NCBI GenBank assembly: GCA_043777595.1
Contig: JAYWHT010000051.1
Location: forward strand, 1 to 48,174
Direction of reading: 5' to 3'
Source: JAYVJH01 sp043777595
GTDB taxonomy: Bacteria; Bacteroidota; Bacteroidia; Cytophagales; Spirosomataceae
Length of the DNA: 48,174 bases
Part shown: positions 36,077 through 45,500 of the stretch, piece after piece
Numbering within the stretch: the first letter of the stretch is position 1
Layout of the letters: each line of letters begins with the position of its first letter
Position numbers and translations under genes: made by a program
The notes under the pieces: model-generated
Told to the model about the DNA's origin: nothing
Database searches by the model: none
The model's input: only the letters and a program-made list of their open reading frames with translations

Positions 36077-36181
36077 TTAAGGAGTCGTGAGTATATAGTC
36101 TGGTGTCGTGAGTTAAATATAATACTGCAAATCAGTAAGTTATTAAAATCAAAATACTGTATTAGTTTTGAATAAGTACTT
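36077..36181 (-). repeat. 105-bp dispersed element, copy 1 (downstream of pyk)
   Basis: On the minus strand this matches 47965-48069 (plus) over 105 bp with no gap and 18 differences, 15 of them transitions. It starts 17 bp after the pyk stop. The first part can form a small hairpin around a CTAATACAG loop. The last part is five heptanucleotides (36084-36118; on the plus strand GTCGTGA, GTATATA, GTCTGGT, GTCGTGA, GTTAAAT). Confidence 0.85.
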
Positions 36182-36198
36182 AAATCGTCATTTAGTAA

Positions 36199-37653
36199 TT
36201 ACACAACACTCAACTTGACGGTATTGGTACGTTTTTTGGCATGGCTTGGCATACTAAGCGTATTGACAAAAATATCGCCTGCTTCCAACTTACCAGACTT
36301 CACTAACTCGTTCTTGATGTCTTCAACTAAGTCGTCCGTTGCTTGGTGTTGGCGGTCGTAATATACCGTTTTTACACCCCAATATAGTGCCAGCGTATTC
36401 ATCATACTTTTGTTGGGTGTAAAAACATACAAGTCGGCTACTGGGCGGTGGTGTGCTATTCTGAAACCTGTGTAGCCTGTTGTCGTAACCCCAATGATGG
36501 CCTTGGCTTTGGTGTCTCTGGCCAATCGGCAGGCACTCATCACCACGTTGTCGTTGATGATGTCGTTACTTGGGGTTTTGTTTACGTTGGCGTGGTGTCT
36601 GTAATATATTTTGGTGTCGTCGGGGTCTTTTTCGGCTTCTATTTTTTCTACTTGCGCTATTGTTTTGGACATAGCCATTACTGATTCGATAGGAAAACTA
36701 CCAGCGGCGGTTTCGGCACTGAGCATCACGGCATCGGCACCGTCCAGCACAGAGTTGGCAATGTCATTGACCTCAGCACGGGTTGGCCGTGGGGAGTCTA
36801 TCATGCTTTCGAGCATTTGGGTAGCCACAATAACAGGCTTACCGACACGGTTACATTTTTCGACAATCATTTTCTGAATCATTGGCACTTCTTCGGCCAG
36901 CATCTCCACGCCCAAGTCGCCACGAGCTACCATGATGCCATCGGTTACGGCAATAATCTCGTCAATGTTATCGACAGCTTCGGGCATTTCTATTTTGGCA
37001 ATTACCCGTGCCGTACCGCCTTTGGCCTTGATAAAATCTTTTACTTTCTGAATGTCGGCAGCCTCTCTGATAAACGACAACGCCACCCATTCTACGTTAT
37101 TGGCCAGCCCAAACTCTAAGTCGGCATAGTCCTTGTCAGTTACAGACGGCATCGATACACGGGTTTTGGGTAGGTTTACACCTTTTTTCGATTTTAACAT
37201 TCCGCCATAAATCACCTCCGTTATCACGTCTGAGCCTTCGATGGCCGTTACTTTTACGGCCATTTTGCCGTCGTCGAGCAATAGCTGATGGCCTACTTCT
37301 ACGTCATTATACATACCGTCATAAGGCGTGCTGACACGCTCGGACGTACCGATAATTTGCTGATTGGTAAAGACTAACTTTTGGCCAGGTACTATCAGCA
37401 CGCCTTCTTTGCTCTCAACGTTCCCGATACGGATTTTTGGCCCTTGCAAATCTTGTAATATGGCATTATGGATTCCATATTCTTCGTTATTGGCCCTGAT
37501 GTTGTTGATGCGTTGTTGGTGTTCTTCGTGTGTGCCATGCGAAAAGTTTAGTCTATACACATTGACACCAGCCTGTGCCAATTTATATAACATTTCTCTC
37601 GAATCTGAGACGGGGCCTACGGTGGCTACGATTTTGGTTTTTTTGTTAAACAT
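36199..37653 (-). CDS. pyk: Pyruvate kinase
   Basis: A 484-residue glycolytic enzyme converting phosphoenolpyruvate and ADP to pyruvate and ATP. The N-terminal barrel has KIVATVGP and YRLNFSHG; the B domain lies at about 75-165. Catalytic Lys220 and metal ligands Glu222 and Asp246 are in IAKIEMPEAVDNIDEI and DGIMVARGDLGVE. The ATQMLESM segment and the C-terminal effector domain (about 350-484) complete the standard length. It is followed by the 105-bp dispersed element. Confidence 0.97.
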   Translation of the reverse strand: MFNKKTKIVATVGPVSDSREMLYKLAQAGVNVYRLNFSHGTHEEHQQRINNIRANNEEYGIHNAILQDLQGPKIRIGNVESKEGVLIVPGQKLVFTNQQIIGTSERVSTPYDGMYNDVEVGHQLLLDDGKMAVKVTAIEGSDVITEVIYGGMLKSKKGVNLPKTRVSMPSVTDKDYADLEFGLANNVEWVALSFIREAADIQKVKDFIKAKGGTARVIAKIEMPEAVDNIDEIIAVTDGIMVARGDLGVEMLAEEVPMIQKMIVEKCNRVGKPVIVATQMLESMIDSPRPTRAEVNDIANSVLDGADAVMLSAETAAGSFPIESVMAMSKTIAQVEKIEAEKDPDDTKIYYRHHANVNKTPSNDIINDNVVMSACRLARDTKAKAIIGVTTTGYTGFRIAHHRPVADLYVFTPNKSMMNTLALYWGVKTVYYDRQHQATDDLVEDIKNELVKSGKLEAGDIFVNTLSMPSHAKKRTNTVKLSVV

Positions 37654-37694
37654 AAGATTTTTAGGTGTGTGGTATTTTGATGCTCAATATTCTA

Positions 37695-38276
37695 CTAAAA
37701 AAGTTCTAATTTTTTACGGTCAGTCGCTATTTGTTCACCAATTAGGTTAGAAATGTCCACAACGGCACCGTATTCTATAAATATTTCGTAAAATCGTAAA
37801 TAGTCATTACCCCAGTAAACCATAGCACAGGCCATAGGTGCACCTTTGCCAGTATCAATGCCATTTTCAAGAAATTTTAAGCGAGTGTCGTACAAAAAAC
37901 AAACTGCCTTAGCTTTGGTAAAAACAAATTTTTTCCAATGTCCAGTATTTGCAGCAACTGGAATCAAAGCCAATACTTCTGAGTTATATTGTTCGTAAGC
38001 ATAAGCACATTTGGCTAACCAGTGCTTAATCGTCGTACCTTTATCTTTATCAATGCCATACGGTGGATTGACATAAATACTTGGGTAGTTCCATGATTCT
38101 TTTAATCCATCTTTCTCTGGCAATGCGTATGACGTTTCGGCATCTACAACTGAATATTCATTTGAGCAAGGGTCTAAGTCAATTTTTCCGCCAAATACCT
38201 CTTTTACTGCTTTCACGTATTTGTGCGGCGTTCCCCAACTTTGGCTCAACGTATTTATAGCTCTCCCTGCGCTCAT
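37695..38276 (-). CDS. DNA N6-adenine methyltransferase (Dam-like)
   Basis: 193 residues from ATG 38276 (MSAGRAINTLSQSWGTP), which overlaps the preceding nuclease stop by 4 bp (ATGA); an ATG at 38294 would add 6 residues. The fold shows IDLDPCSN, then the amino-methyltransferase motif IV, YVNPPYG (about Asn70-Tyr73), as in phage-type N6-adenine methyltransferases. It should protect DNA from the nuclease encoded just upstream. The pair is visibly more AT-rich than pyk and priA and so was probably acquired. Recognition sequence unknown. Confidence 0.85.
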   Translation of the reverse strand: MSAGRAINTLSQSWGTPHKYVKAVKEVFGGKIDLDPCSNEYSVVDAETSYALPEKDGLKESWNYPSIYVNPPYGIDKDKGTTIKHWLAKCAYAYEQYNSEVLALIPVAANTGHWKKFVFTKAKAVCFLYDTRLKFLENGIDTGKGAPMACAMVYWGNDYLRFYEIFIEYGAVVDISNLIGEQIATDRKKLELF

Positions 38277-39415
38277 CGTAAAATAGTTGTCCAAGTTTTC
38301 ATTGATAATGCTTTTAGTTCGGACTTTAAGTGGTCTAATGTTTTACTTTTGGGAGAAATAATATTGAACCAATTTTCAATTTCAGCTAAATTTTCACTAA
38401 AATAGGCAAGCAAGAGCCTATCTGCCTCAATATTCATTTGTACTTTGGTAAACTGGTTTTTCCGTTTACCCTCGACATAACTTGCTAAAAATGTATCTTT
38501 GAGAAATCGTAATTCGGGTATGGGTTTGAAAAGTAGTTTTTCGATAAATTCTGATAAGCCCTTGTCCGTCAAAAAAATGAGCCAATCATACGATTGAGCC
38601 AATACTTTCAATTCTTTATTTTGATTTTCAGCGGTAAACCAATTTCCATGATTACTAACTATACCAACCGTTAATATAAATCGCCTCAATAATTCGCTAT
38701 CTTCTGAAAATATGATATTTTCCATCAATTCTACGAAAGGTTTAATCACATACGAGCCATCACTTTTATAGATAATTCCGTACATTTCACCAGTTTCTGT
38801 TCGTATTTTTTGAAGTGATGATGCTACACGAGCTACATAAGCCCCTTGTTTTGCCTTTTCAATCGTTTGTGGTCCTTTGGTCATGCCTTCTTCTACACCT
38901 ACACGCTTACATTCAAACATGGCATAAGGTTTTCTACTTTGTTCATATATGTTGAGTTCAAGCATATCACCTTTATCAGATTTGATGCTACAAAGTAAAA
39001 AAGAACTTTCAGAAGTAGCAATAGTACAAGCATTACGAAGTATTCCATCTTTATCAAGCAACGAATTAGATTTTTTGTCAAATCCCGATAGGTCAAAATT
39101 TGTTTCGGCAAGGGCTTTCAAAATTTTAGTTGAAGTCAATGCCAAATCTGTTTTTACCACCGAAAATACAAAGTTACGAATAATAGGATGTAGGGAATAT
39201 TCTACATTATGAGATATTTCTTCATTACCATATTCTTCTAAACCCCTTTCAATAGAAATTTGGTTATTCAGTCCCCAAGTTTTTAAAAGGTAGTAAGTTA
39301 TGATTTCAACCAAAGTACCCAAAGCACGTCCCGCAGCTTTTTTAGGATCTTTAGTATGATTAAAAACAGTTTCAGCTAAAGTTTTTTGTAGTTTATCTAC
39401 TGATTCGTAGGCCAT
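38273..39415 (-). CDS. Putative PD-(D/E)xK restriction endonuclease
   Basis: 380 residues from ATG 39415 (MAYESVDKLQKTLAE); an ATG at 39451 would overlap the end of priA by 17 bp. A likely nuclease core lies near the middle: GDMLELNIYE followed by YAMFECKRVG, giving Asp150 and Glu168-x-Lys170, the ExK form of the PD-(D/E)xK site. The remainder is helical and unfamiliar. Assignment rests on this motif and on translational coupling with the adenine methyltransferase (ATGA overlap), so it is a strong inference of a type II-like restriction-modification pair. Subtype and site are unknown. Confidence 0.72.
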   Translation of the reverse strand: MAYESVDKLQKTLAETVFNHTKDPKKAAGRALGTLVEIITYYLLKTWGLNNQISIERGLEEYGNEEISHNVEYSLHPIIRNFVFSVVKTDLALTSTKILKALAETNFDLSGFDKKSNSLLDKDGILRNACTIATSESSFLLCSIKSDKGDMLELNIYEQSRKPYAMFECKRVGVEEGMTKGPQTIEKAKQGAYVARVASSLQKIRTETGEMYGIIYKSDGSYVIKPFVELMENIIFSEDSELLRRFILTVGIVSNHGNWFTAENQNKELKVLAQSYDWLIFLTDKGLSEFIEKLLFKPIPELRFLKDTFLASYVEGKRKNQFTKVQMNIEADRLLLAYFSENLAEIENWFNIISPKSKTLDHLKSELKALSMKTWTTILR

Positions 39416-39434
39416 AATTTCATTTTTATTTGTA

Positions 39435-41936
39435 TCAAACACAATCCACATCGATCACTACATTTACGCCATTTAGTTTTTTGTCGGTCAGTATGTCGGT
39501 TACTTTTTCTTGGATAAATGCCTTTGCAGCCTTAAAATTAACCTTTTCTCGCTCCAATTTTATCAAAACCTCAAACAAATATTGATTTCGTACTCTTTCT
39601 ACAAGCGGTGCTTCGGGGCCAAGTACTCGGCTGTCGCCTATTTTTTCGGCCAATGCCGTGGCCAACTGCATGGCCGCTCGCTGTGCTACCGACTCGTCTA
39701 AGTGTTTTACTATCAGCTTGATAAGTCTCGTAAAAGGTGGGTACGCAAACTCTTGCCGCTCAGTGAGTTCGGCTTCGTACATGGCTTTGTAGTCGTTTGT
39801 GATTATTTTTTGCAGAATAGGCTGCGCTACATTTGAGGTCTGAATCAGTACTCGTCCTTGTCGTCCGGCTCGCCGCCCCGCTCGGCCACTGACCTGCGTA
39901 ATGAGCTGAAAAGCCCGCTCGGTTGCTCTAAAATCTGGAAAATGTATGATTCTATCGACATCAAAAATACCGACCAAAGTTACACGGTCAAAGTCCAGCC
40001 CTTTGCTAATCATTTGAGTGCCAACTAAAATATCCACATTGCCGTCTTCAAAATCTTGAATTATGTTTTGGTACGCATTTTTGGCACGGGTCGTGTCTAA
40101 GTCCATGCGGCTGACACGTGAGGTTGGAAACATAATTTTGATTTGGTCTTCTAATTTTTCAGTACCATACCCCATCGTCCTGACTTTGACAGAGCTACAC
40201 GAGGGGCAGGTTTTGGGTACGTCTTCTTTGTGGCCGCAGTAGTGGCAGCGTAGCTCTGCCGCTGCCGAGTGGTAGGTCAGGCTCACGGCGCAGTTGTCGC
40301 AATGGCCAATCCAGCCACATTCTTCACATTGCAAATAAGGCGAGTAGCCACGGCGATTTTGAAAAACAATACTCTGCTCTGAATTGTCGAGATTGGCTTT
40401 GAGATGTTCGAGCAATACCGACGAAAACTCAGCTTTCATCTTACGTTGTTTGCGTTCGAGGCGCACGTCGATGAGTGTAAACTGAGGCATGGTAGCTGCT
40501 CCAAAACGCTCGCTGAGTTCGACAAAACCATAACGGCCATTAAGAGCATTGTAGTAAGTCTCAATAGAAGGCGTAGCCGAGCCGAGCAGTACTTTGGCTC
40601 GTTGGTGCTGGGCCATGACCATCGCCACGTCTCGGGCGTGGTAGCGAGGGGCGGGGTCAAACTGTTTGTATGAACTTTCGTGTTCTTCGTCCACAATAAT
40701 AAGTCCGAGCATATCAAACGGCAAAAACACAGCAGAGCGCACTCCCAACACAATCTGATAGCGGCTATCTACCACTCCTTTCCAGACTTCGACACGCTCA
40801 TTGTCCGAAAATTTGGAATGATAAATACCTAATTTATCGCCAAAAACCTTGCGAAGCCGCCTGACCATTTGGGTTGTAATAGCTATTTCGGGCAATAGAA
40901 ACAGTACTTGTGTACCGCTCTCAATGGCTTGTTGCGCCAAACGAATATACACTTCCGTTTTGCCACTTCCAGTTACGCCGTGCAACAATATTATATCTTT
41001 TTGTTGATAAGCTGCAATAATCTCATCAAATGCCTTTTGTTGAGCTGGGGTGAGTTCTATGTTTATGGCAGTCGAAAAATCGAGCTTGGCATCAGCAAAT
41101 CTGGGGACAGTTACTTCAAATTCTTCAAAAACGTTGTTTTTAATCAATGTCTTTAAAGCCGAGTCGGAGAGGTCTTCGTCTTGCGAAAAAAAACTTTTTT
41201 CTAAACCTACTCTATTTGTAGCTGCATCGGTCTGTACGGGTATTTTGCTGATATATTGCAGCACTATAGCCTGCTGTTTGGGTTGTTTTTCGAGTTGATT
41301 GATGAGTTCGATGAGCGTCTCACGGGTTTCAAATCGGCCTGTGAGTTTTATTTTTTTGACTGTCTTGGGCCTGTATTTTTCTTTGACTTCCTCAAACAAC
41401 AAAATAGCTCGTTTGCCTACCAACGACTTAATGATTGCGTTTACGTTTACGGCCCCTACTTTTCTTGTAAGTTCTTCATAACTAAGTGATTCGTGTTGCT
41501 TGATGTCGGCCAAAAGGTCTTTTTCAGAATCAGAGAGTAAATCATTGTATGTAAAATCGGGGTTGAACTGTACTTTGGACTGGCTCGAAATTTTGAGACC
41601 AGACGGCAGTGCTACGTTCATGACTTCACCAATAGAGCAGACATAATATTCGGCAATCCATTTGAATAATTCTAACTGAAAAACCGACACCAATGGTTCT
41701 TCGTCTAATAGCTCTGCAATATACCGAGCTTGGTACTTGGTAGGTGGTTTTTGGTGTATTTGAGCAACTACGCCAGTTAATATTCTACTTTTTCCGAATG
41801 GAACAACTACTCTGGCACCATTTTTGATAAGGGCGACCATCACCCTCGGAACACGGTACGTGAATAGCTGCGGTACTGGTATGGGCAGTATCAAGTCGGC
41901 AAAGAGCGTGATTTCTTCTGATTCTTCAAAAAACAT
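39435..41936 (-). CDS. priA: Primosomal protein N' (replication restart helicase)
   Basis: An 833-residue 3'-5' DNA helicase that reloads the replisome at stalled forks. It has an N-terminal DNA-binding domain (about 1-110), a winged helix, Walker A HGVTGSGKTEVY, the DEEH box (IIVDEEHESSYKQ), and two zinc-binding clusters (CEECGWIGHCDNC and CHYCGH...CPSC). Motifs V-VI include GTQMISKGLDFDRVTLVG and SGRAGR. All parts are intact. The C-terminus reads VVIDVDCV, where relatives I recall end in IDVDP(Q). The restriction-modification pair begins right after, so its insertion may have replaced the last codons. Confidence 0.96.
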   Translation of the reverse strand: MFFEESEEITLFADLILPIPVPQLFTYRVPRVMVALIKNGARVVVPFGKSRILTGVVAQIHQKPPTKYQARYIAELLDEEPLVSVFQLELFKWIAEYYVCSIGEVMNVALPSGLKISSQSKVQFNPDFTYNDLLSDSEKDLLADIKQHESLSYEELTRKVGAVNVNAIIKSLVGKRAILLFEEVKEKYRPKTVKKIKLTGRFETRETLIELINQLEKQPKQQAIVLQYISKIPVQTDAATNRVGLEKSFFSQDEDLSDSALKTLIKNNVFEEFEVTVPRFADAKLDFSTAINIELTPAQQKAFDEIIAAYQQKDIILLHGVTGSGKTEVYIRLAQQAIESGTQVLFLLPEIAITTQMVRRLRKVFGDKLGIYHSKFSDNERVEVWKGVVDSRYQIVLGVRSAVFLPFDMLGLIIVDEEHESSYKQFDPAPRYHARDVAMVMAQHQRAKVLLGSATPSIETYYNALNGRYGFVELSERFGAATMPQFTLIDVRLERKQRKMKAEFSSVLLEHLKANLDNSEQSIVFQNRRGYSPYLQCEECGWIGHCDNCAVSLTYHSAAAELRCHYCGHKEDVPKTCPSCSSVKVRTMGYGTEKLEDQIKIMFPTSRVSRMDLDTTRAKNAYQNIIQDFEDGNVDILVGTQMISKGLDFDRVTLVGIFDVDRIIHFPDFRATERAFQLITQVSGRAGRRAGRQGRVLIQTSNVAQPILQKIITNDYKAMYEAELTERQEFAYPPFTRLIKLIVKHLDESVAQRAAMQLATALAEKIGDSRVLGPEAPLVERVRNQYLFEVLIKLEREKVNFKAAKAFIQEKVTDILTDKKLNGVNVVIDVDCV

Positions 41937-42112
41937 TTATTTGTGTATCTGTGGTTTTGTACGGCTTGGGCTTGTTAGACATATTTTGCTAAAAAAACTA
42001 TAAATTTTAGTCATCGTTGATATTTAGTGGCAAGGTATTTGATAGTAAAAACAAAGACATCGAAATATTTAAGCCTACAAATACACACTCACGTTAATTT
42101 AATGACATACAA

Positions 42113-42514
42113 ATGAAAGACTATTTTAGCAAAATTCAGCAAAACGATGATGAATTAAAAAAAATGACAGGATTAAAAACAGCAGAATTTGAAAATTTAT
42201 ATAAATCTTTCGAAAAACTCTGGTCTGCCTATTTTGGGCAATATACATTTGACGGCAAGCCTCGTTTGAGGCAACCAGCGACTCGCAAAAATAGTATATT
42301 TGGCGAAACCAGAGAGGCATTACTTTTTGGCTTGATTTATTTAAGAAACGATTTATTGCAAGAAGAATTGGCAAACCAGTGTGGTATAGACCAACCAAAG
42401 GCAAGTAGATATTTATTCTTGATTCGTAAATTACTAAAAGAATCTGTAACCAAAAATACCAAAGTACTGCCTCGCCGCAAACGAGAATGGCTGAAAAGCG
42501 AATTACAAGACTAA
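42113..42514 (+). CDS. Orphan transposase-type HTH protein (IS remnant)
   Basis: A 133-residue protein. Residues about 65-115 (REALLFGLIYLRNDLLQEEL, then ANQCGIDQPKASRYLFLI) match the HTH of DDE-superfamily transposases of the two-ORF IS5-like group. In such elements a second frame with the DDE catalytic domain follows, but the 75 bp to the next gene hold nothing of the kind and I see no clear terminal inverted repeats. It is therefore a stranded ORF A, a domesticated HTH protein or an IS remnant. Confidence 0.7.
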   Translation: MKDYFSKIQQNDDELKKMTGLKTAEFENLYKSFEKLWSAYFGQYTFDGKPRLRQPATRKNSIFGETREALLFGLIYLRNDLLQEELANQCGIDQPKASRYLFLIRKLLKESVTKNTKVLPRRKREWLKSELQD

Positions 42515-42589
42515 AACAACCGATTTTTGTATTATCCAAACAATTTGATTGCGTGATTATTGACATCTCCTCTCATTACTTTTTTTACT

Positions 42590-45500
42590 ATGAACTTTTT
42601 TACAAAGCAATTTTTTAGGCTATCATGCACAAAAGTAATCCAGAACGTATCTGTTCTACTTTTTTTGATTTTGATTCATTCCGTTGCACAGGCACAGGTA
42701 AGCGGTACTATTTTTCGAGATTTTGATCTCAACGGTATCCAAACAGCAATCAATCCGTTCGAGCCAGGTGTCGCTGGCACCAAGGTAAGGATATTTGTTG
42801 GGGCTTCTGCAACGCCTGTCATCAAAACGGTAGATGGTAGCGGAAATTACAGCTTTAGCAGCACCGAGGCCCCCAAAGATAGTCTGATAAGGATTGAGTT
42901 TTTTAATTTTCCCGAAGCGCTCGCCCCCACTTCATCGGCACAGGGTTCTACAGACGTACAGTTTGTCAAAGCCCCGGCCACTGGCATAAAAGTAGGTTTG
43001 ATAAGTGACGACGAGTTTTGTAGAATTGGTCAGGGTTTATCAGTGGCCACTCCTTGCTATGTGCCAGGCAATGCGCTCGCAGGTGGTAGTGCAGGAGCAG
43101 GCGATGCTATTGTGGTTTTTGACTATAATGCCTCTGGGCAGGCAAGCCCTACCAATTTTTATCCAACCCACTTAGCCACAGCCGCCGAAGTAGGCTCTAC
43201 GTGGTCGAGTAGTTATCAAAAAGAAACTAAAAAATTACTGTTTGGGTCGGTTGTGCGCCGCCATGTGGGCTTGGGGCCGCTTGGTACAGGTGGTATTTAC
43301 AAAATAGATTTGGCATCTGCCACACCATTAACCAGTTCTTATTTAGATGTCAAAACACTAAACATCAACACGGGGCCAGACCCACACAGAGACCTACTGC
43401 CAAGCAAGCTATCTCGTAGCAATGACTCACTTACGTTCCACAAGGCGGGGAAAGTCGGCTTGGCTGGCGTTCAGTTTAGCCGCTACCAAGACACACTTTA
43501 TTTGATAAACTTATACAAGCGAAAAATGTATCGCTTTCCAGTAGCGAAGCCCCTCATAGTACCAAACCCAGCTACTGCTCGTGTCGATTCGTTTGATATT
43601 CCAAACCCAAATTGCTCAAATGGTGACTTCGCTCCTTGGAGCTTGAAGCAACGCAATGGCAAATATTATTTGGGGGTAGTCTGTACTGCCGAAACCTCAC
43701 AAGACACCAACGACCTCAAAGCGGCTGTGTATGAATTTAGCCCCAAAACCAATCAGTTTACTAATATTTTGGAATTTTCGCTTAATTTTAAAAGAGACGT
43801 GGCGGACGGTTCGGGGCCAGATTGCAATAAAATAGACCACTGGCTGCCTTGGACAAATACTTTTCCTGGCACTTGTAATGGGCAGAAGAATCCAGCTAAC
43901 TTAGTTTATCCACAGCCTTTATTTGCTGACATCGAGTTTGACGATGATGGTTCAATGATATTAGGCTTTGCCGACCGCTTAGGTTTACAGGCAGGCCAAG
44001 ACCAGTGGGGAATTGCCAAATCTGATACATTGCATCATTACAACGGCTTTATGTCGGGCGATACATACAGAGCGCAATTTGCCAATGGAGTTTATACTAT
44101 GGAAAACAACGGTAAATCTGGTAACTTATCAGGCTGTGGTGTTGGTAAGGGCGAAGGTATTGGTGGTGGGGAGTTTTTCTGCGATGACGAGTGGCGCTTG
44201 TTTACAGGTGGTGTATTGGGCCACGGCGAGGTAACAAACGGGGGTGTATTTAAAGTCCCCGGCTTGCAGGAGGTACTTGTGTCGGCCATGGACCCTATTC
44301 AGACAGTTTATTTATCAACAGGTTTTAGGTTGTTTAGTACTGTCGATGGTGTGTCGAACCGTGCATACTCACTTTTTGCCCAAGAGCCTGGCACACTCGG
44401 CAAGTCGGGTGGTGTAGGTGATTTGACTGGCCTTTGCGACCCAGCAGCGGTAGAAATCGGAAATCGAGTATGGTTTGACTGTAATCGCAATGGTGTTCAG
44501 GACGGCAACGAGCCTGGCATTGACGACCAAACCATAGAACTATACGATATGTCTGCTGGTGGCGCAGGAACACTTACCGCCAAGGACACTACTATGAATG
44601 GTGGACAATATTATTTTAATGACAAAAACGTAGCTGGTGGACTGAAACGTAAAAATAAATACGAGATTAGAATGGCTTTGAACCAAAAAATTCCAGCATC
44701 TCTTGCTTCAAAACTAAAAAATTCATCAAAAGTAGTTACTCTAAAAGATACTTTTATGGTAACTGCCAAACAAATAACGGGCTATCAAGACCCTGCAACC
44801 AGAGATTCAGACGGTTTTTATAGTACCGATTCATCACAGATAAAAATTACGGTTTTGACCCAACAAAGCGGCGAAAACGACTACAAGTTTGACATTGGCT
44901 TAATGGCCCGAAGTGCGACTTGTACAAAACCAAATGCGGGAAAAGATACTGCATCGGCTTGTAAAACAACAATTAAACTCAAAGCAGCAACACAAGACGA
45001 AACTTGGTCGTTTTTGTCGGCTACACTCGGTGGCTCAGTTGCTACTATCGACCAAAGCGGAAACGTTGCCGGTATGCTAACGAGTGGCATATATCGGTTT
45101 TTGTTGGCAAGCAAAACGGGTGGTTGCAAAGATACCATCGCCGTTACCAAAAATACATATAACGTAACACCTTTTGCCGATGACAGTATTTGTGTAGGCC
45201 AAAAAATCACACTTGGCTACCAGCCCAGTGCTACCACCTCTTACGTCTGGAGTACAGGTGCAACTACGCCAAGTATTTCGGTCAGCCCAAAGGTTACGAC
45301 TGACTATTCTGTAACCCTCACTTCATCAATTTCTAAATGTTCGGTGAGCGATACTGTCAAGATTGTTGTTGGCACAAAACCCAATGCAGGAAAAGACACA
45401 GTTATTTGTGCTACTAATGCCGTCCAACTAAAAACACCATCGGCTACCGAATCGTGGCGGTATTTGTCTGGCCCGGCCGCTGCCACAACTGCCAAAATAG

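Noticed and set aside
42113..42560. Complete insertion sequence
   Set aside because: No DDE frame and no clear terminal inverted repeats or target duplication could be found.
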